A DNA stretch of 61,651 bases. It comes from Caldilineaceae bacterium. GTDB taxonomy: Bacteria; Chloroflexota; Anaerolineae; Caldilineales; Caldilineaceae. Position numbers and translations under genes: made by a program. Position 1 is the first letter of the stretch; each line of letters starts with the position of its first letter. Location: NCBI GenBank assembly GCA_020634755.1, contig JACKBC010000041.1, positions 1-61,651 of the forward strand, written 5' to 3'. Under the pieces are notes generated by a model. The model was given only the letters and a program-made list of their open reading frames with translations, did not search any database and was not told where the DNA came from. Of the stretch, positions 36,309 to 44,581 are shown piece by piece.

Positions 36309-37301
36309 ATGCGTATTCTATTAACCGGGATTGCGGGCTTTGCGGGGAGCCATCTGGCCAACTATCTGCTGCATGGCTTGTTCGATGAGCAAAACAGGCA
36401 GGGGGCTAATGCACGGCCGCTTGACGTGCATGGGGTTATCCACCGCCACGAGCATCGGATTCAGCACCTGCGAGAGCAGCTGACGCTGCACCGGGGGGAT
36501 CTGCGCAATGCGCTGTGGGTCAGCGAACTGATCCAAAGCGTACAGCCAGATATGTTGTTGCATCTGGCGGCGTGGAGCGACGTGGGGGGAAGTTGGCAGC
36601 AGCCGTGGACCACCTATGAGCTGAACATCCAATGCCAGCTGCATCTGCTGGAAGCGCTGCGCCGCTGGCAGCCCAACTGCCGCACGCTGATTGTGACGTC
36701 CAATGAGGTCTACGGACTGATTCAGCCCGCCGACTTGCCCATTGATGAAGAGACCCCCTTCCGCCCCAACAATCCCTATGGCGTGAGCAAAATAGCCCAA
36801 GACGCCATGGCGCTCCAATATTGGAACAGCCACCAGTTGCCCACCGTGCGCGCCCGCAGCTTTAATCACATCGGTCCCGGTCAGGCGGATGATTTTGTGG
36901 CCAGCGCCTTTGCGCGCCAGCTGGCCGAAATCGAAGCCGGTCAGCGTGCGCCAGTCGTCCAAGTGGGGAATCTGGAAGCGCAGCGCGACTTTACCGATGT
37001 GCGCGACGTGGTGCGCGCCTATTGGCTGCTGGTGAACCGGGGCGAAGCTGGCGCCGTTTATAACGTGGGCAGCGGCCAAAGCCACTCTGCCCAATATGTG
37101 CTGGACACGCTGCTGGCGCTCTCCACGGCCCGTGTGGAAATTCAGCTGGACCCCCATCGGCTGCGTCCCAGCGATGTGCCCATTAGCATTTGTGACAACC
37201 GGCGACTCGTGGCCGCCACTGGCTGGCAGCCCCAAAGGCAGATTCAAGAGACCTTGCGCGACCTGCTGGACTATTGGCGCAAGAACGTGCAAAAAGATTA
37301 G
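36309..37301 (+). CDS. rmd: GDP-4-keto-6-deoxy-D-mannose reductase (extended SDR)
   Basis: 330 aa. The nucleotide-binding TGIAGFAGSHLANYLL is at the N-terminus. The family signature SNEVYG and catalytic Y157-x3-K161 in NPYGVSKIAQD are visible, as are RARSFNHIGPGQ and RDFTDVRDVVRAYW. It reduces GDP-4-keto-6-deoxymannose to GDP-D-rhamnose. The pairing with gmd directly downstream (10 bp) supports this over a general epimerase. Together they supply GDP-D-rhamnose for cell-surface polysaccharide. The identification rests on family resemblance and context. Confidence 0.85.
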   Translation: MRILLTGIAGFAGSHLANYLLHGLFDEQNRQGANARPLDVHGVIHRHEHRIQHLREQLTLHRGDLRNALWVSELIQSVQPDMLLHLAAWSDVGGSWQQPWTTYELNIQCQLHLLEALRRWQPNCRTLIVTSNEVYGLIQPADLPIDEETPFRPNNPYGVSKIAQDAMALQYWNSHQLPTVRARSFNHIGPGQADDFVASAFARQLAEIEAGQRAPVVQVGNLEAQRDFTDVRDVVRAYWLLVNRGEAGAVYNVGSGQSHSAQYVLDTLLALSTARVEIQLDPHRLRPSDVPISICDNRRLVAATGWQPQRQIQETLRDLLDYWRKNVQKD

Positions 37302-37311
37302 GAGAGCAAAC

Positions 37312-38277
37312 ATGCCAACCGCCCTCATTACCGGTGTGACTGGTCAAGACGGCAGCTATCTGGCTGAGTTACTACTGGAGCAAGGCTACACCGTAATCGG
37401 CATGGTGCGGCGCACCAGCACCATCAACTTTGACCGCTTGACCCACATTCAAGACAAAATCGAAATCGTGCAGGGCGACCTGCTGGACCAGATGAGCCTC
37501 ATCGGCATCTTGCAGGACTATCGTCCGCAGGAAGTATACAACCTGGCCGCCCAAAGCTTTGTGCCCACCAGCTTTACCCAGCCCGTGCTCACCGGTGAAT
37601 TCACCGCCCTGGGCGTCACGCGCATGCTGGATGCCATCCGCCTGGTCGACCCCACCATTCGCTTTTATCAGGCCAGCAGCAGCGAAATGTTTGGCAAAGT
37701 GGTGGAAGTGCCGCAGCGCGAAAGCACGCCTTTCTACCCCCGCAGCCCCTACGGCGTGGCCAAAGTCTATGGCCACTGGATCACCGTAAACTATCGTGAA
37801 AGTTACGACATGTTTGCTTGTTCGGGCATTCTGTTTAATCATGAAAGCCCGCGCCGGGGCCTGGAATTTGTGACGCACAAAATCACCAACGCCGTGGCCA
37901 AAATCAAGCTGGGGCTGGCCAGCGAGCTGCGGCTGGGCAACTTGGATGCGCGCCGCGATTGGGGCTATGCCGCTGACTATGTGCGCGCCATGTGGCTCAT
38001 GCTGCAACAGGATGCGCCCGACGATTATGTAGTGGCCACTGGCGAAACCCACAGCGTGGAAGAATTTGTCAGCGAAGCCTTTAGCTATTTGGACATGGAC
38101 TGGCGCGACTATGTGGTGCAGGACCCCCGCTACTATCGCCCCGCCGAGGTCGACCTGTTGGTAGGCAACCCCGAGAAAGCCGGCCGCGTGCTGGGCTGGG
38201 AGCCCACCGTCGACTTTCGCCAGCTGGTCCAGCTCATGGTGGATGCCGACCTGGCTGAACTTCAGCAGGAGAATTGA
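37312..38277 (+). CDS. gmd: GDP-mannose 4,6-dehydratase
   Basis: 321 aa from ATG 37312, with AGGAG 9 bp upstream. The frame is open far upstream but overlaps rmd. Family motifs: ITGVTGQDGSYLAELLL (NADP-binding), SSSEMFGKV, catalytic Y147-x3-K151 in SPYGVAKVYGHW, and NHESPRRGLEFVTHKI. It converts GDP-mannose to GDP-4-keto-6-deoxymannose, the substrate of the reductase encoded just before it. The order reductase-dehydratase is the same strand and probably one transcript, with the DUF4062 gene 7 bp after. Confidence 0.96.
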   Translation: MPTALITGVTGQDGSYLAELLLEQGYTVIGMVRRTSTINFDRLTHIQDKIEIVQGDLLDQMSLIGILQDYRPQEVYNLAAQSFVPTSFTQPVLTGEFTALGVTRMLDAIRLVDPTIRFYQASSSEMFGKVVEVPQRESTPFYPRSPYGVAKVYGHWITVNYRESYDMFACSGILFNHESPRRGLEFVTHKITNAVAKIKLGLASELRLGNLDARRDWGYAADYVRAMWLMLQQDAPDDYVVATGETHSVEEFVSEAFSYLDMDWRDYVVQDPRYYRPAEVDLLVGNPEKAGRVLGWEPTVDFRQLVQLMVDADLAELQQEN

Positions 38278-38284
38278 GGAGAGC

Positions 38285-38881
38285 ATGGCTGAGACATTAC
38301 GGATTTTTGTAAGCGCCACCAGCGATTTGGAGGCCGAGCGCGCCGTTGTGGGGCGGGCGTTGGCGGAACTACCGGTAAAGATACGCGCCGAAATTCGACG
38401 CACGCCAGCCGAGGGCGCTAAATATGATGACCTGTGGGAGCTCATTGGCAACGTGGATCGGGTCTACTTTTTGCTGGGGCGCGATATTACGGCCCCGGCA
38501 GGCGCCGAATGGCAATTGGCGCTCCAGCTGGAACGTTCGCTGCTGCCGCTGCGCGCGGCGCATGTCCGGTTGACTCCTGCCGGGCAGGAATTCCTGCACA
38601 AGAATCCTTTTATCCGCTGGCAAGAGTTCGATTCAGCTGCTGAACTGGCGCAAATTGTTACGCTGGATCTGCTGGAAATGCTCAACCATCGCACCAATCG
38701 CTATGGTCTATCCATTACCGAGCTGGAGACGCTCCGTCTGCACAGTGAACGGTTGCAAAAACGAGCGGCTGCCCGCGCCGCCAGCATGGTGCATGAACCG
38801 GGCGGCGCGGAAGGCGGCGGTGTGATCATCGACCCGTTGCGCAGCGAGGCGGCTGAGGATCTGTTGCTATCCCGCGGTTGA
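38285..38881 (+). CDS. DUF4062-like (TIR-type fold) protein in the GDP-rhamnose operon
   Basis: 198 aa. GAGGAG precedes ATG 38285, 7 bp after the gmd stop. The N-terminus ETLRIFVSATSDLEAERAVV matches the DUF4062 start pattern ('FVSST..DL..ER..v'), which I infer to have a TIR-like fold. RVYFLLGRDITAPAGAEWQ would be the next strand and loop. A C-terminal helix region (TELETLRLHSERLQKRAAARAA) may be coiled coil. There is no other fused domain. Its presence in a sugar-nucleotide operon is unexpected. Function unknown. Confidence 0.6.
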   Translation: MAETLRIFVSATSDLEAERAVVGRALAELPVKIRAEIRRTPAEGAKYDDLWELIGNVDRVYFLLGRDITAPAGAEWQLALQLERSLLPLRAAHVRLTPAGQEFLHKNPFIRWQEFDSAAELAQIVTLDLLEMLNHRTNRYGLSITELETLRLHSERLQKRAAARAASMVHEPGGAEGGGVIIDPLRSEAAEDLLLSRG

Positions 38882-38972
38882 GAGGAGAACCGGAGTTTTC
38901 TGTTGGTTCAATAGAACATAGAAGCTCGGTTCTCATTCAGAGCTGAGCATAGAGCAAAGATAACCGTCCATC

Positions 38973-39518
38973 ATGGCCGACAAAATCGAAATCTTCCCCT
39001 ACGATCCGGCATGGCCCGCCCTTTTTGCCCAACTTGGCGCTACGTTGCGCCAGGCATTGGGCCACGTGGCGTTGCGCATTGACCATATTGGCTCGACCTC
39101 TGTACCCGGGTTGGACGCCAAGCCGGTGATCGACGTGCAGATTGCGGTGGCGTCGTTGGCGCCATTGGATGCGTTTCGCGTGCCGCTGACGCAATTGGGG
39201 TATGTCTTTCGGGCGGAAAATCCCGAATTGACCAAGCGCTACTTTCGCGAGGCGCCCGGCCAGCGCCGCACTCACATCCATGTGCGCAAAGAAGGCAGTT
39301 GGGCGCAGCAGTTTGCCCTGCTCTTCCGCGACTATATGCGTACCCATCCCCATGATGCGCGACGCTATGCTGAGGTAAAATATGGGTTGGCGACCCAATA
39401 TGGCCACGATCGCCAAGGCTACACAGAAGCCAAAACACCCTTTATTTGGGAGACAATGCTAAAGGCCGATCGCTGGAGCCAGGTAGTGGGCTGGGAACCA
39501 GGACCAAGCGATGCATAA
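38973..39518 (+). CDS. GrpB/UPF0157 family nucleotidyltransferase-like protein
   Basis: 181 aa. The family phrase FPYDPAWPALFAQL is near the start, then IDHIGSTSVPGLDAKPVIDVQI, where GSTSVPGL and the D-x-Q stretch form the minimal-nucleotidyltransferase metal site. The C-terminal part has YMRTHPHDARRYAEVK. Members are often annotated as glutamate-rich GrpB, but no firm substrate is known. It is 91 bp after the DUF4062 gene, same strand. No strong ribosome-binding site is visible. Confidence 0.88.
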   Translation: MADKIEIFPYDPAWPALFAQLGATLRQALGHVALRIDHIGSTSVPGLDAKPVIDVQIAVASLAPLDAFRVPLTQLGYVFRAENPELTKRYFREAPGQRRTHIHVRKEGSWAQQFALLFRDYMRTHPHDARRYAEVKYGLATQYGHDRQGYTEAKTPFIWETMLKADRWSQVVGWEPGPSDA

Positions 39519-39542
39519 AATAACCCACATGAGTAAGTGCCA

Positions 39543-40052
39543 ATGAAGATTTTAAATATGCAAACCAACATTGAATGGCTGCCCATGCCCAATCAATACC
39601 AACTTGTGCTGGATGACCAAATGCCGCCAGCCCAGTTGATCACGGCCGCCTTAGGCTTGATTTTTGATGGCAACCGCTTTTTGATGACCCAATTGACCAG
39701 CCGCGGTTGGGACATTCCCGGCGGCCATATTGAACCCGGCGAAACGCCTGAACAGACCGTGTGTCGCGAAATTTGGGAAGAGACGCGCGTGCATGTGCGC
39801 AACTTGTCTCTCCTGGGCTATGACAAATTTGTAATTCAAGCGCCCAAACCGCCAGGCTACAAATACCCGCATCCAATTAGTTATCAACTTTTTTACTGGG
39901 GCCATGTTGATCGGCTTGAGCCATTTGTGGCCACCGAGGAAGCGTTGGCGCGCCGTCTCTTTGCGCCAGACGAAGCGCACCAGACCAAGTGGGTTCAGCG
40001 GGGAAAAGCGCTGTACGAAGCAGCGCTGGCGCTAGCAACAAACAGATCATGA
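39543..40052 (+). CDS. Nudix hydrolase
   Basis: 169 aa. The Nudix box GGHIEPGETPEQTVCREIWE is complete (G-x5-E-x7-R-E-x2-E-E), so it should hydrolyse a nucleoside diphosphate linked to another moiety. The start is ATG 39543; an alternative GTG lies at 39537. The substrate is unknown. Its stop overlaps the next gene's ATG by 4 bp (ATGA), so it is translationally coupled to the lyase, which hints at a shared pathway. Confidence 0.9.
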   Translation: MKILNMQTNIEWLPMPNQYQLVLDDQMPPAQLITAALGLIFDGNRFLMTQLTSRGWDIPGGHIEPGETPEQTVCREIWEETRVHVRNLSLLGYDKFVIQAPKPPGYKYPHPISYQLFYWGHVDRLEPFVATEEALARRLFAPDEAHQTKWVQRGKALYEAALALATNRS

Positions 40053-41536
40053 GTACGCAAAACAGATTTCCACATCCCCTCTATAGCGCTACCGTGCTTC
40101 AGCCTGCTTATGTCGATGCGCAATCGTATCTATTTGCGCCCATGCTGGCCGCTCATGAAGCGCACGCCATTATGCTGGCCGAATGTAAGATTATCAGCCG
40201 CGCAAATGCCGCCGCCCTTTGTGAGGCCGTGCAGAAAATTCGCGCCACGGGTGTGGCGGCCTATGCCTATCAGCCCGGTGTTGAAGACCTCTTTTTCCGC
40301 ATTGAATCGCAAATCATCGAGTTGGCAGGCGCCGACTTTGGCGGCAATTTGCAGCTGGCCCGTAGCCGCAACGATCTGGGGCAGGCGTTGGCGCGCATGG
40401 CGTTGCGGACAGAAGTGGATGCCCTCAGCGCCGAACTACTGAAGTTGCGTCAGACTGTGTTCAATCTGGCGCAGAAACATCTGCATACGCTCATGCCCGG
40501 GTATACCCACACGCAGCCTGCGCAGCCCGTCACCTTTGCGCATTATTTGGCGGGGATGCTTACCTTTTTGGCCAAAGACCAGCAGCGCGTCGTCGCCGCC
40601 TATGCCAATGTGAACGAATCGCCGCTGGGCGCTGCCGCCTTCACCGGCACCGGTTTCCCCATTGATCGGCAGCGCGTGGCCCAACTGCTTGGCTTTGACG
40701 GCGTCATTGAAAGCACGCATCACAGCATTGGCGCTGGCGACCATCTGACCGATGTGGCCTTTGCCATTCAGTCTTTGTCCATTGGCCTGGGCCGCGTTAC
40801 CAAAGATCTGCTCTTTCTGGCCACGCAAGAAGCTGGCGCAGTACACATTGATGACAGCTTTATTCAAATTAGTTCGATTATGCCCCAGAAGCGTAACCCG
40901 GTTGTGTTGGAACATCTGCGCGCCCGTCTGAGCCGCGCGCTGGGCTTTGCGCAGACCGTGGTAACCCAATGCCACAGCATCCCCTACGGCGACACCCAAG
41001 ACATTGAAGATGAAATCCTGCCGCCGCTGTTGGCCGCATTGCACAGTGTGCGTGAATGTCTGGCGCTCTATGCAGCCGTCTTTGATACGCTGGAATTAAA
41101 CACAATGCATCTTGCGTCGCGCGCCGACCACGGCTTTACCACGGCTACTGAATTGGCGGACGTGTTGGTGCGCGCGGCGGGGCTGCCCTTCCGCCTGGCC
41201 CACAAAGTGACCGCGGCGCTGGTGCAAAACGCCGTGCGAAATAACCAGCAAGCCAGCGACCTAGACCTGTCGCACATACAAGCGGCTGCGCAGGCCGTTT
41301 TGGGCCACGGGCTTGATTTGACAAGCGAACAGCTGGCGCAGGCCCTTGATCCGCGCCGCTTTATCGAAATGCGCGTTGGGCTGGGCGGCGTCTCTCCCCA
41401 AGCAACCGCGCAGCTGTTGCAAAATCAATCCGCCCAGCTTGCGCAAGATGAAACATGGCATCAGCAAGCACAAGCTCGACTGGTCAACGCCGAACAGCTG
41501 CGCACCCAAGAGGCACGCGCCTATTGGGCAAAGTAG
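40049..41536 (+). CDS. Argininosuccinate lyase-family enzyme (ArgH paralogue)
   Basis: 495 aa, fumarase/aspartase superfamily. Signature SSIMPQKRNP is present in the C-terminal half, with LARSRNDLGQALAR and MPGYTHTQPAQPVTFAHY as in ArgH. The usual SRNDQ is SRNDL here, and no arg gene is adjacent, so it may act on another substrate than argininosuccinate. It is coupled to the Nudix gene by a 4-bp overlap. A long C-terminal helix region follows. The lyase call is firm, the substrate is not. Confidence 0.82.
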   Translation: MSTQNRFPHPLYSATVLQPAYVDAQSYLFAPMLAAHEAHAIMLAECKIISRANAAALCEAVQKIRATGVAAYAYQPGVEDLFFRIESQIIELAGADFGGNLQLARSRNDLGQALARMALRTEVDALSAELLKLRQTVFNLAQKHLHTLMPGYTHTQPAQPVTFAHYLAGMLTFLAKDQQRVVAAYANVNESPLGAAAFTGTGFPIDRQRVAQLLGFDGVIESTHHSIGAGDHLTDVAFAIQSLSIGLGRVTKDLLFLATQEAGAVHIDDSFIQISSIMPQKRNPVVLEHLRARLSRALGFAQTVVTQCHSIPYGDTQDIEDEILPPLLAALHSVRECLALYAAVFDTLELNTMHLASRADHGFTTATELADVLVRAAGLPFRLAHKVTAALVQNAVRNNQQASDLDLSHIQAAAQAVLGHGLDLTSEQLAQALDPRRFIEMRVGLGGVSPQATAQLLQNQSAQLAQDETWHQQAQARLVNAEQLRTQEARAYWAK

Positions 41537-41657
41537 GCTAATGCGCACTAAATCCTAATCAGCAATCCTTTAATCTCCGCATCTCTGGCTTCACCAAAAT
41601 TCCAAAAATCTGTATAATCTGTTTATTCGGTGATTGAACTGTTCAGGAGATAAAATT

Positions 41658-42077
41658 ATGGCCCAAAGCAATCCAGTGTTGATCGATGCCCTGCGCCAGA
41701 CCGCGCAGCGGTTGGAAGAGGGCGCCTATTATGAGTGGGGCCACATGGCGCGCTGCAACTGTGGCCATCTTGTGCAGACGGTCACCAATATGACCGCCAG
41801 CGAAATTGCCCGCTCGGTTGACCATCAGCTCGACGAGTGGAGCGAATATGCTAATGATTATTGTGAGGGCACCGGCCACAAGGTGGACGATCTGTTTTGG
41901 GCGCTCAATGAAATCGGCTTTGGCTATCGTGATGTGGTCTGTCTAGAGAACCTGTCGGATCCGCGCGTGCTGGATCGGCTCGATGGGCGGGCGCGGCGCA
42001 TACGACGCAACCAGGTGCAAGATGTTACGCTCTACATGCGCACCTTGGCCGACATGTTGGAAGAAAGTCTGCTCTGA
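41658..42077 (+). CDS. Conserved hypothetical protein with a CNCG motif
   Basis: 139 aa. GGAGAT lies 9 bp upstream of ATG 41658. It is not a family I can name. The sequence has YEWGHMARCNCGHLVQ, then SVDHQLDEWSEYANDYC, then GFGYRDVVCLENLSD. The CxC motif and the Cys/His/Glu content could bind a metal. It is cytoplasmic by appearance. No functional partner is visible next to it. Confidence 0.7.
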   Translation: MAQSNPVLIDALRQTAQRLEEGAYYEWGHMARCNCGHLVQTVTNMTASEIARSVDHQLDEWSEYANDYCEGTGHKVDDLFWALNEIGFGYRDVVCLENLSDPRVLDRLDGRARRIRRNQVQDVTLYMRTLADMLEESLL

Positions 42078-42132
42078 AAATTACCGGCAGGAAGCGCCCC
42101 GTTTCTATTCTCTGCTCACACCATTCCACTTT

Positions 42133-42168
42133 ATTAACAGGACTTACGCAATTAACAGGACTTACGCA
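42133..42168 (+). repeat. Perfect 18-bp tandem duplication of an R2 left end
   Basis: ATTAACAGGACTTACGCA occurs twice in direct succession. The second copy begins a complete R2 element (42159-42237). Confidence 0.75.
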
Positions 42169-42237
42169 AGCCTTGACTAAAGTTGTATCGAATGCGCTCG
42201 TGTTCATTCTTGGCAATCTACGGGCGCTGCGTAAGTC
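42159..42237. repeat. R2 element (79 bp)
   Basis: Ends GACTTACGCAAGCC and GGGCGCTGCGTAAGTC form a terminal inverted repeat. It lies 26 bp upstream of the iolG start. Confidence 0.75.
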
Positions 42238-42263
42238 TTATTACCAACCATGCAGGAGACAGT

Positions 42264-43283
42264 ATGTCCACCACGCTCAACTTGGGGCTAATTGGCGCTG
42301 GTCGCATCGGCCGCGTCCATGCGGAAAGCTTGACCCGCCGCATAGGCAACGTACATTTGCGGGCCGTCACCGATCTCTTTACAGAGGCTGCGCAAACGTG
42401 TGCCAAAGAGTTCCAAATCCCGCACGTCTATGCGGATCACCGCGCCATTTTGGATGATCCACAGATCGATGCGGTGGTCATCTGTTCGGCCACGGAGACG
42501 CACACTCAGTTCATTGTGGACGCGGCTCAGGCCGGCAAACATATCTTTTGTGAAAAGCCCATTGCGTTGGACCTGGCCAAGATTGATGCCGCGCTGGCGG
42601 CGGTGGAAAAGGCGGGCGTCAAATTGCAAATTGGCTTCAATCGGCGTTTTGATGCCAATTTCCGCCACCTGCATGAAATCGTCCAATCCGGCGGCATTGG
42701 CCAAGTGCACCTATTGCAAATCACCAGTCGGGATCCGGCGCCGCCGCCTATTAGCTACATCAAAGGCTCCGGCGGTATCTTTTTAGATATGACCATTCAC
42801 GATTTTGATATGGCGCGCTATTTGGTGGGTGATGAGGTGGAGGAGGTGTACGCCACGGGCGGGGTCATGGTTGAACCGGCCATTGGCCAAGCGGGTGATA
42901 TTGACACAGCGGTGATCACGCTGCGTTTTAAAGGCGGCGCCATTGGCATTATCAACAACAGCCGGCAGGCCGTTTACGGTTACGATCAGCGGGCCGAGGT
43001 GTTTGGCTCCCAAGGGGCTGTGGAAGCGGGCAACAATCTGCCGCACAACACCCGGCACAGCACGGCGCAAAGTGTGGAGTCACCCAAGCCGCTCTACTTC
43101 TTCCTCGAGCGCTATATGGATTCCTATGCCAACGAAATGCGGAGTTTTGTCGAAGCGATTGCAAAAGATGCTGCGCCGCCGGTAACCGGCTTAGATGGGC
43201 GCATTCCGGTCGTCATGGGGCTGGCCGCGGGCAAATCGTACCGTGAAAATCGCCCGGTGCGTTTGAGCGAGATCGATAATTGA
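42264..43283 (+). CDS. iolG: Inositol 2-dehydrogenase-like oxidoreductase (Gfo/Idh/MocA family)
   Basis: 339 aa, AGGAGAC upstream. N-terminal Rossmann LGLIGAGRIGRVHAESL, then CEKPIALDLAKI (catalytic Lys near 98), LQIGFNRRFDANFRHL, TSRDPAPPPISYIK and FLDMTIHDFDMARYL (catalytic Asp/His region near 180). These phrases are characteristic of myo-inositol 2-dehydrogenases. It oxidises inositol (or a related cyclitol/sugar) with NAD. No other iol genes are nearby, so the exact substrate is inferred. Confidence 0.85.
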   Translation: MSTTLNLGLIGAGRIGRVHAESLTRRIGNVHLRAVTDLFTEAAQTCAKEFQIPHVYADHRAILDDPQIDAVVICSATETHTQFIVDAAQAGKHIFCEKPIALDLAKIDAALAAVEKAGVKLQIGFNRRFDANFRHLHEIVQSGGIGQVHLLQITSRDPAPPPISYIKGSGGIFLDMTIHDFDMARYLVGDEVEEVYATGGVMVEPAIGQAGDIDTAVITLRFKGGAIGIINNSRQAVYGYDQRAEVFGSQGAVEAGNNLPHNTRHSTAQSVESPKPLYFFLERYMDSYANEMRSFVEAIAKDAAPPVTGLDGRIPVVMGLAAGKSYRENRPVRLSEIDN

Positions 43284-43383
43284 ACGCTGACCTTGCCAAA
43301 GTCAGTGCCCCTTAAGAACGCAAGCGGCTCCAACAAGTTAGACGCTTGGGCCGTGCAAAAGGCGCATTGGTCTGCTCACGGCT

Positions 43384-44382
43384 TTATGCCCAGCGCAGCC
43401 CGGCGAAATCAAAATCGATAAACGGAACGTCCTGCTCAATGCGCTCTTTGCGTCCGGTCATATAGCGGATGTCCCACCAGTGCGTTAAATTGTTTACGTC
43501 GTGGCTGCGGTGGATGAGCGCATAGAGTTCCAGCTCGCGCAGCTTGAGGAAATGGGGCATCTGGGCAAACCACGCCACGGGGAAGCGGTTTTCGCGCTGA
43601 TAGCCGCGCAGGAAATGGGGCAAAAAGTGGCTCGTATAGGCCGCCGGATCATTTTTGCCAATGGCCGCGTAAAAGAGCACAATGGCAATGTCGGCTACAA
43701 ACCAAGTATAGCAGCAGTCGTCAAAATCGAAGAAGGTCAGCGCGCCCGTTTCGTCTACAAAAAAGTTGCCGCCGTGCGCATCCTGATGCACCAGCCCGTA
43801 GGATTCGCGCTCACGCGGCAGTTGACGGAGCTGAGCAATTTGCGCCAACAGTTTCTGCTGCGCCCGTGCTTCTGAAGGCGGTAGGAAACCGTCCAAATCC
43901 TGCATAATGGGGTCGTCCCAATGTGGACGCCGCCATGCTGCTTGTGCGGGTTCATAATCCTGAGTCAACCGATGCATGCGGCCAATGGCTTGCCCGTAAC
44001 GTTCAAAGAAAGTGGGCGTTTCGTCATCCCCCTGGGGCGGGCGCCCAGCCGCTTTGACAAATGCCGTGGCCAGAAAGTGCTCGCCAAAACCATCGTCCAC
44101 ACATTCAACCAGTTCCTCTCGCTGTGACAGCACGGCGGGCGAAACATCTGCACCACGCCGCGCCAGGAAATTGATCCAATCTACTTCCCCTTGGATCAAA
44201 CTTACATTGCGCCGCAGGCTGTGACCAATACGCAGGATCAATGAAAGCCCATCTCGCTCAAATTCAAAAATGAAGCTTTCAGCACTTTCCAGTGGGTGTA
44301 CAGCCTCCGCGGGAGCGCCATAGCGCGTGGCGGTCTCGGCCAAAATATGTTGATTAAAGCGGTTGCGAATGCGTGGTTCCAT
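43384..44382 (-). CDS. Phosphotransferase-family (APH/choline-kinase-like) protein
   Basis: 332 aa, protein-kinase-like fold. Seen: FIFEFERDGLSLILRIGHS (N-lobe Lys strand not obvious), GLVHQDAHGGNFFVDETG (catalytic loop, HxDxxxxN) and LTFFDFDDCCYTWFVADI (metal-binding DFD). This pattern matches SrkA/aminoglycoside phosphotransferase relatives that phosphorylate small molecules or Ser/Thr. The substrate is unknown. It is convergent with iolG and divergent from the G8-domain gene. Confidence 0.85.
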   Translation of the reverse strand: MEPRIRNRFNQHILAETATRYGAPAEAVHPLESAESFIFEFERDGLSLILRIGHSLRRNVSLIQGEVDWINFLARRGADVSPAVLSQREELVECVDDGFGEHFLATAFVKAAGRPPQGDDETPTFFERYGQAIGRMHRLTQDYEPAQAAWRRPHWDDPIMQDLDGFLPPSEARAQQKLLAQIAQLRQLPRERESYGLVHQDAHGGNFFVDETGALTFFDFDDCCYTWFVADIAIVLFYAAIGKNDPAAYTSHFLPHFLRGYQRENRFPVAWFAQMPHFLKLRELELYALIHRSHDVNNLTHWWDIRYMTGRKERIEQDVPFIDFDFAGLRWA

Positions 44383-44581
44383 AGCGATGCTCCCGACTGC
44401 GGTTGTATGTGTTCAAGAACTATATCATAGCATACTTGGTGCACTTCACGATGTTCAAGCCTGTATCATGGCGCCTAACTTTACGGGTAACTTTCGGTTG
44501 GGCTATACTACCTGTATAAATGGTGAATATAAATATCACCGCTTTCCAAACTTCTTATTGAAATCGCTGAGAGTTATATTC

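Noticed and set aside
38243..38284. Longer start for the DUF4062-like protein inside the gmd gene
   Set aside because: The frame is open to 38243, but GAGGAG precedes ATG 38285 and the family start (ETLRIFVSATSD) follows it directly.
36321..38451. Long antisense frames opposite rmd and gmd (335 and 359 codons)
   Set aside because: Low-complexity shadow translations of two well-supported genes; no ribosome-binding site and no recognisable motif.
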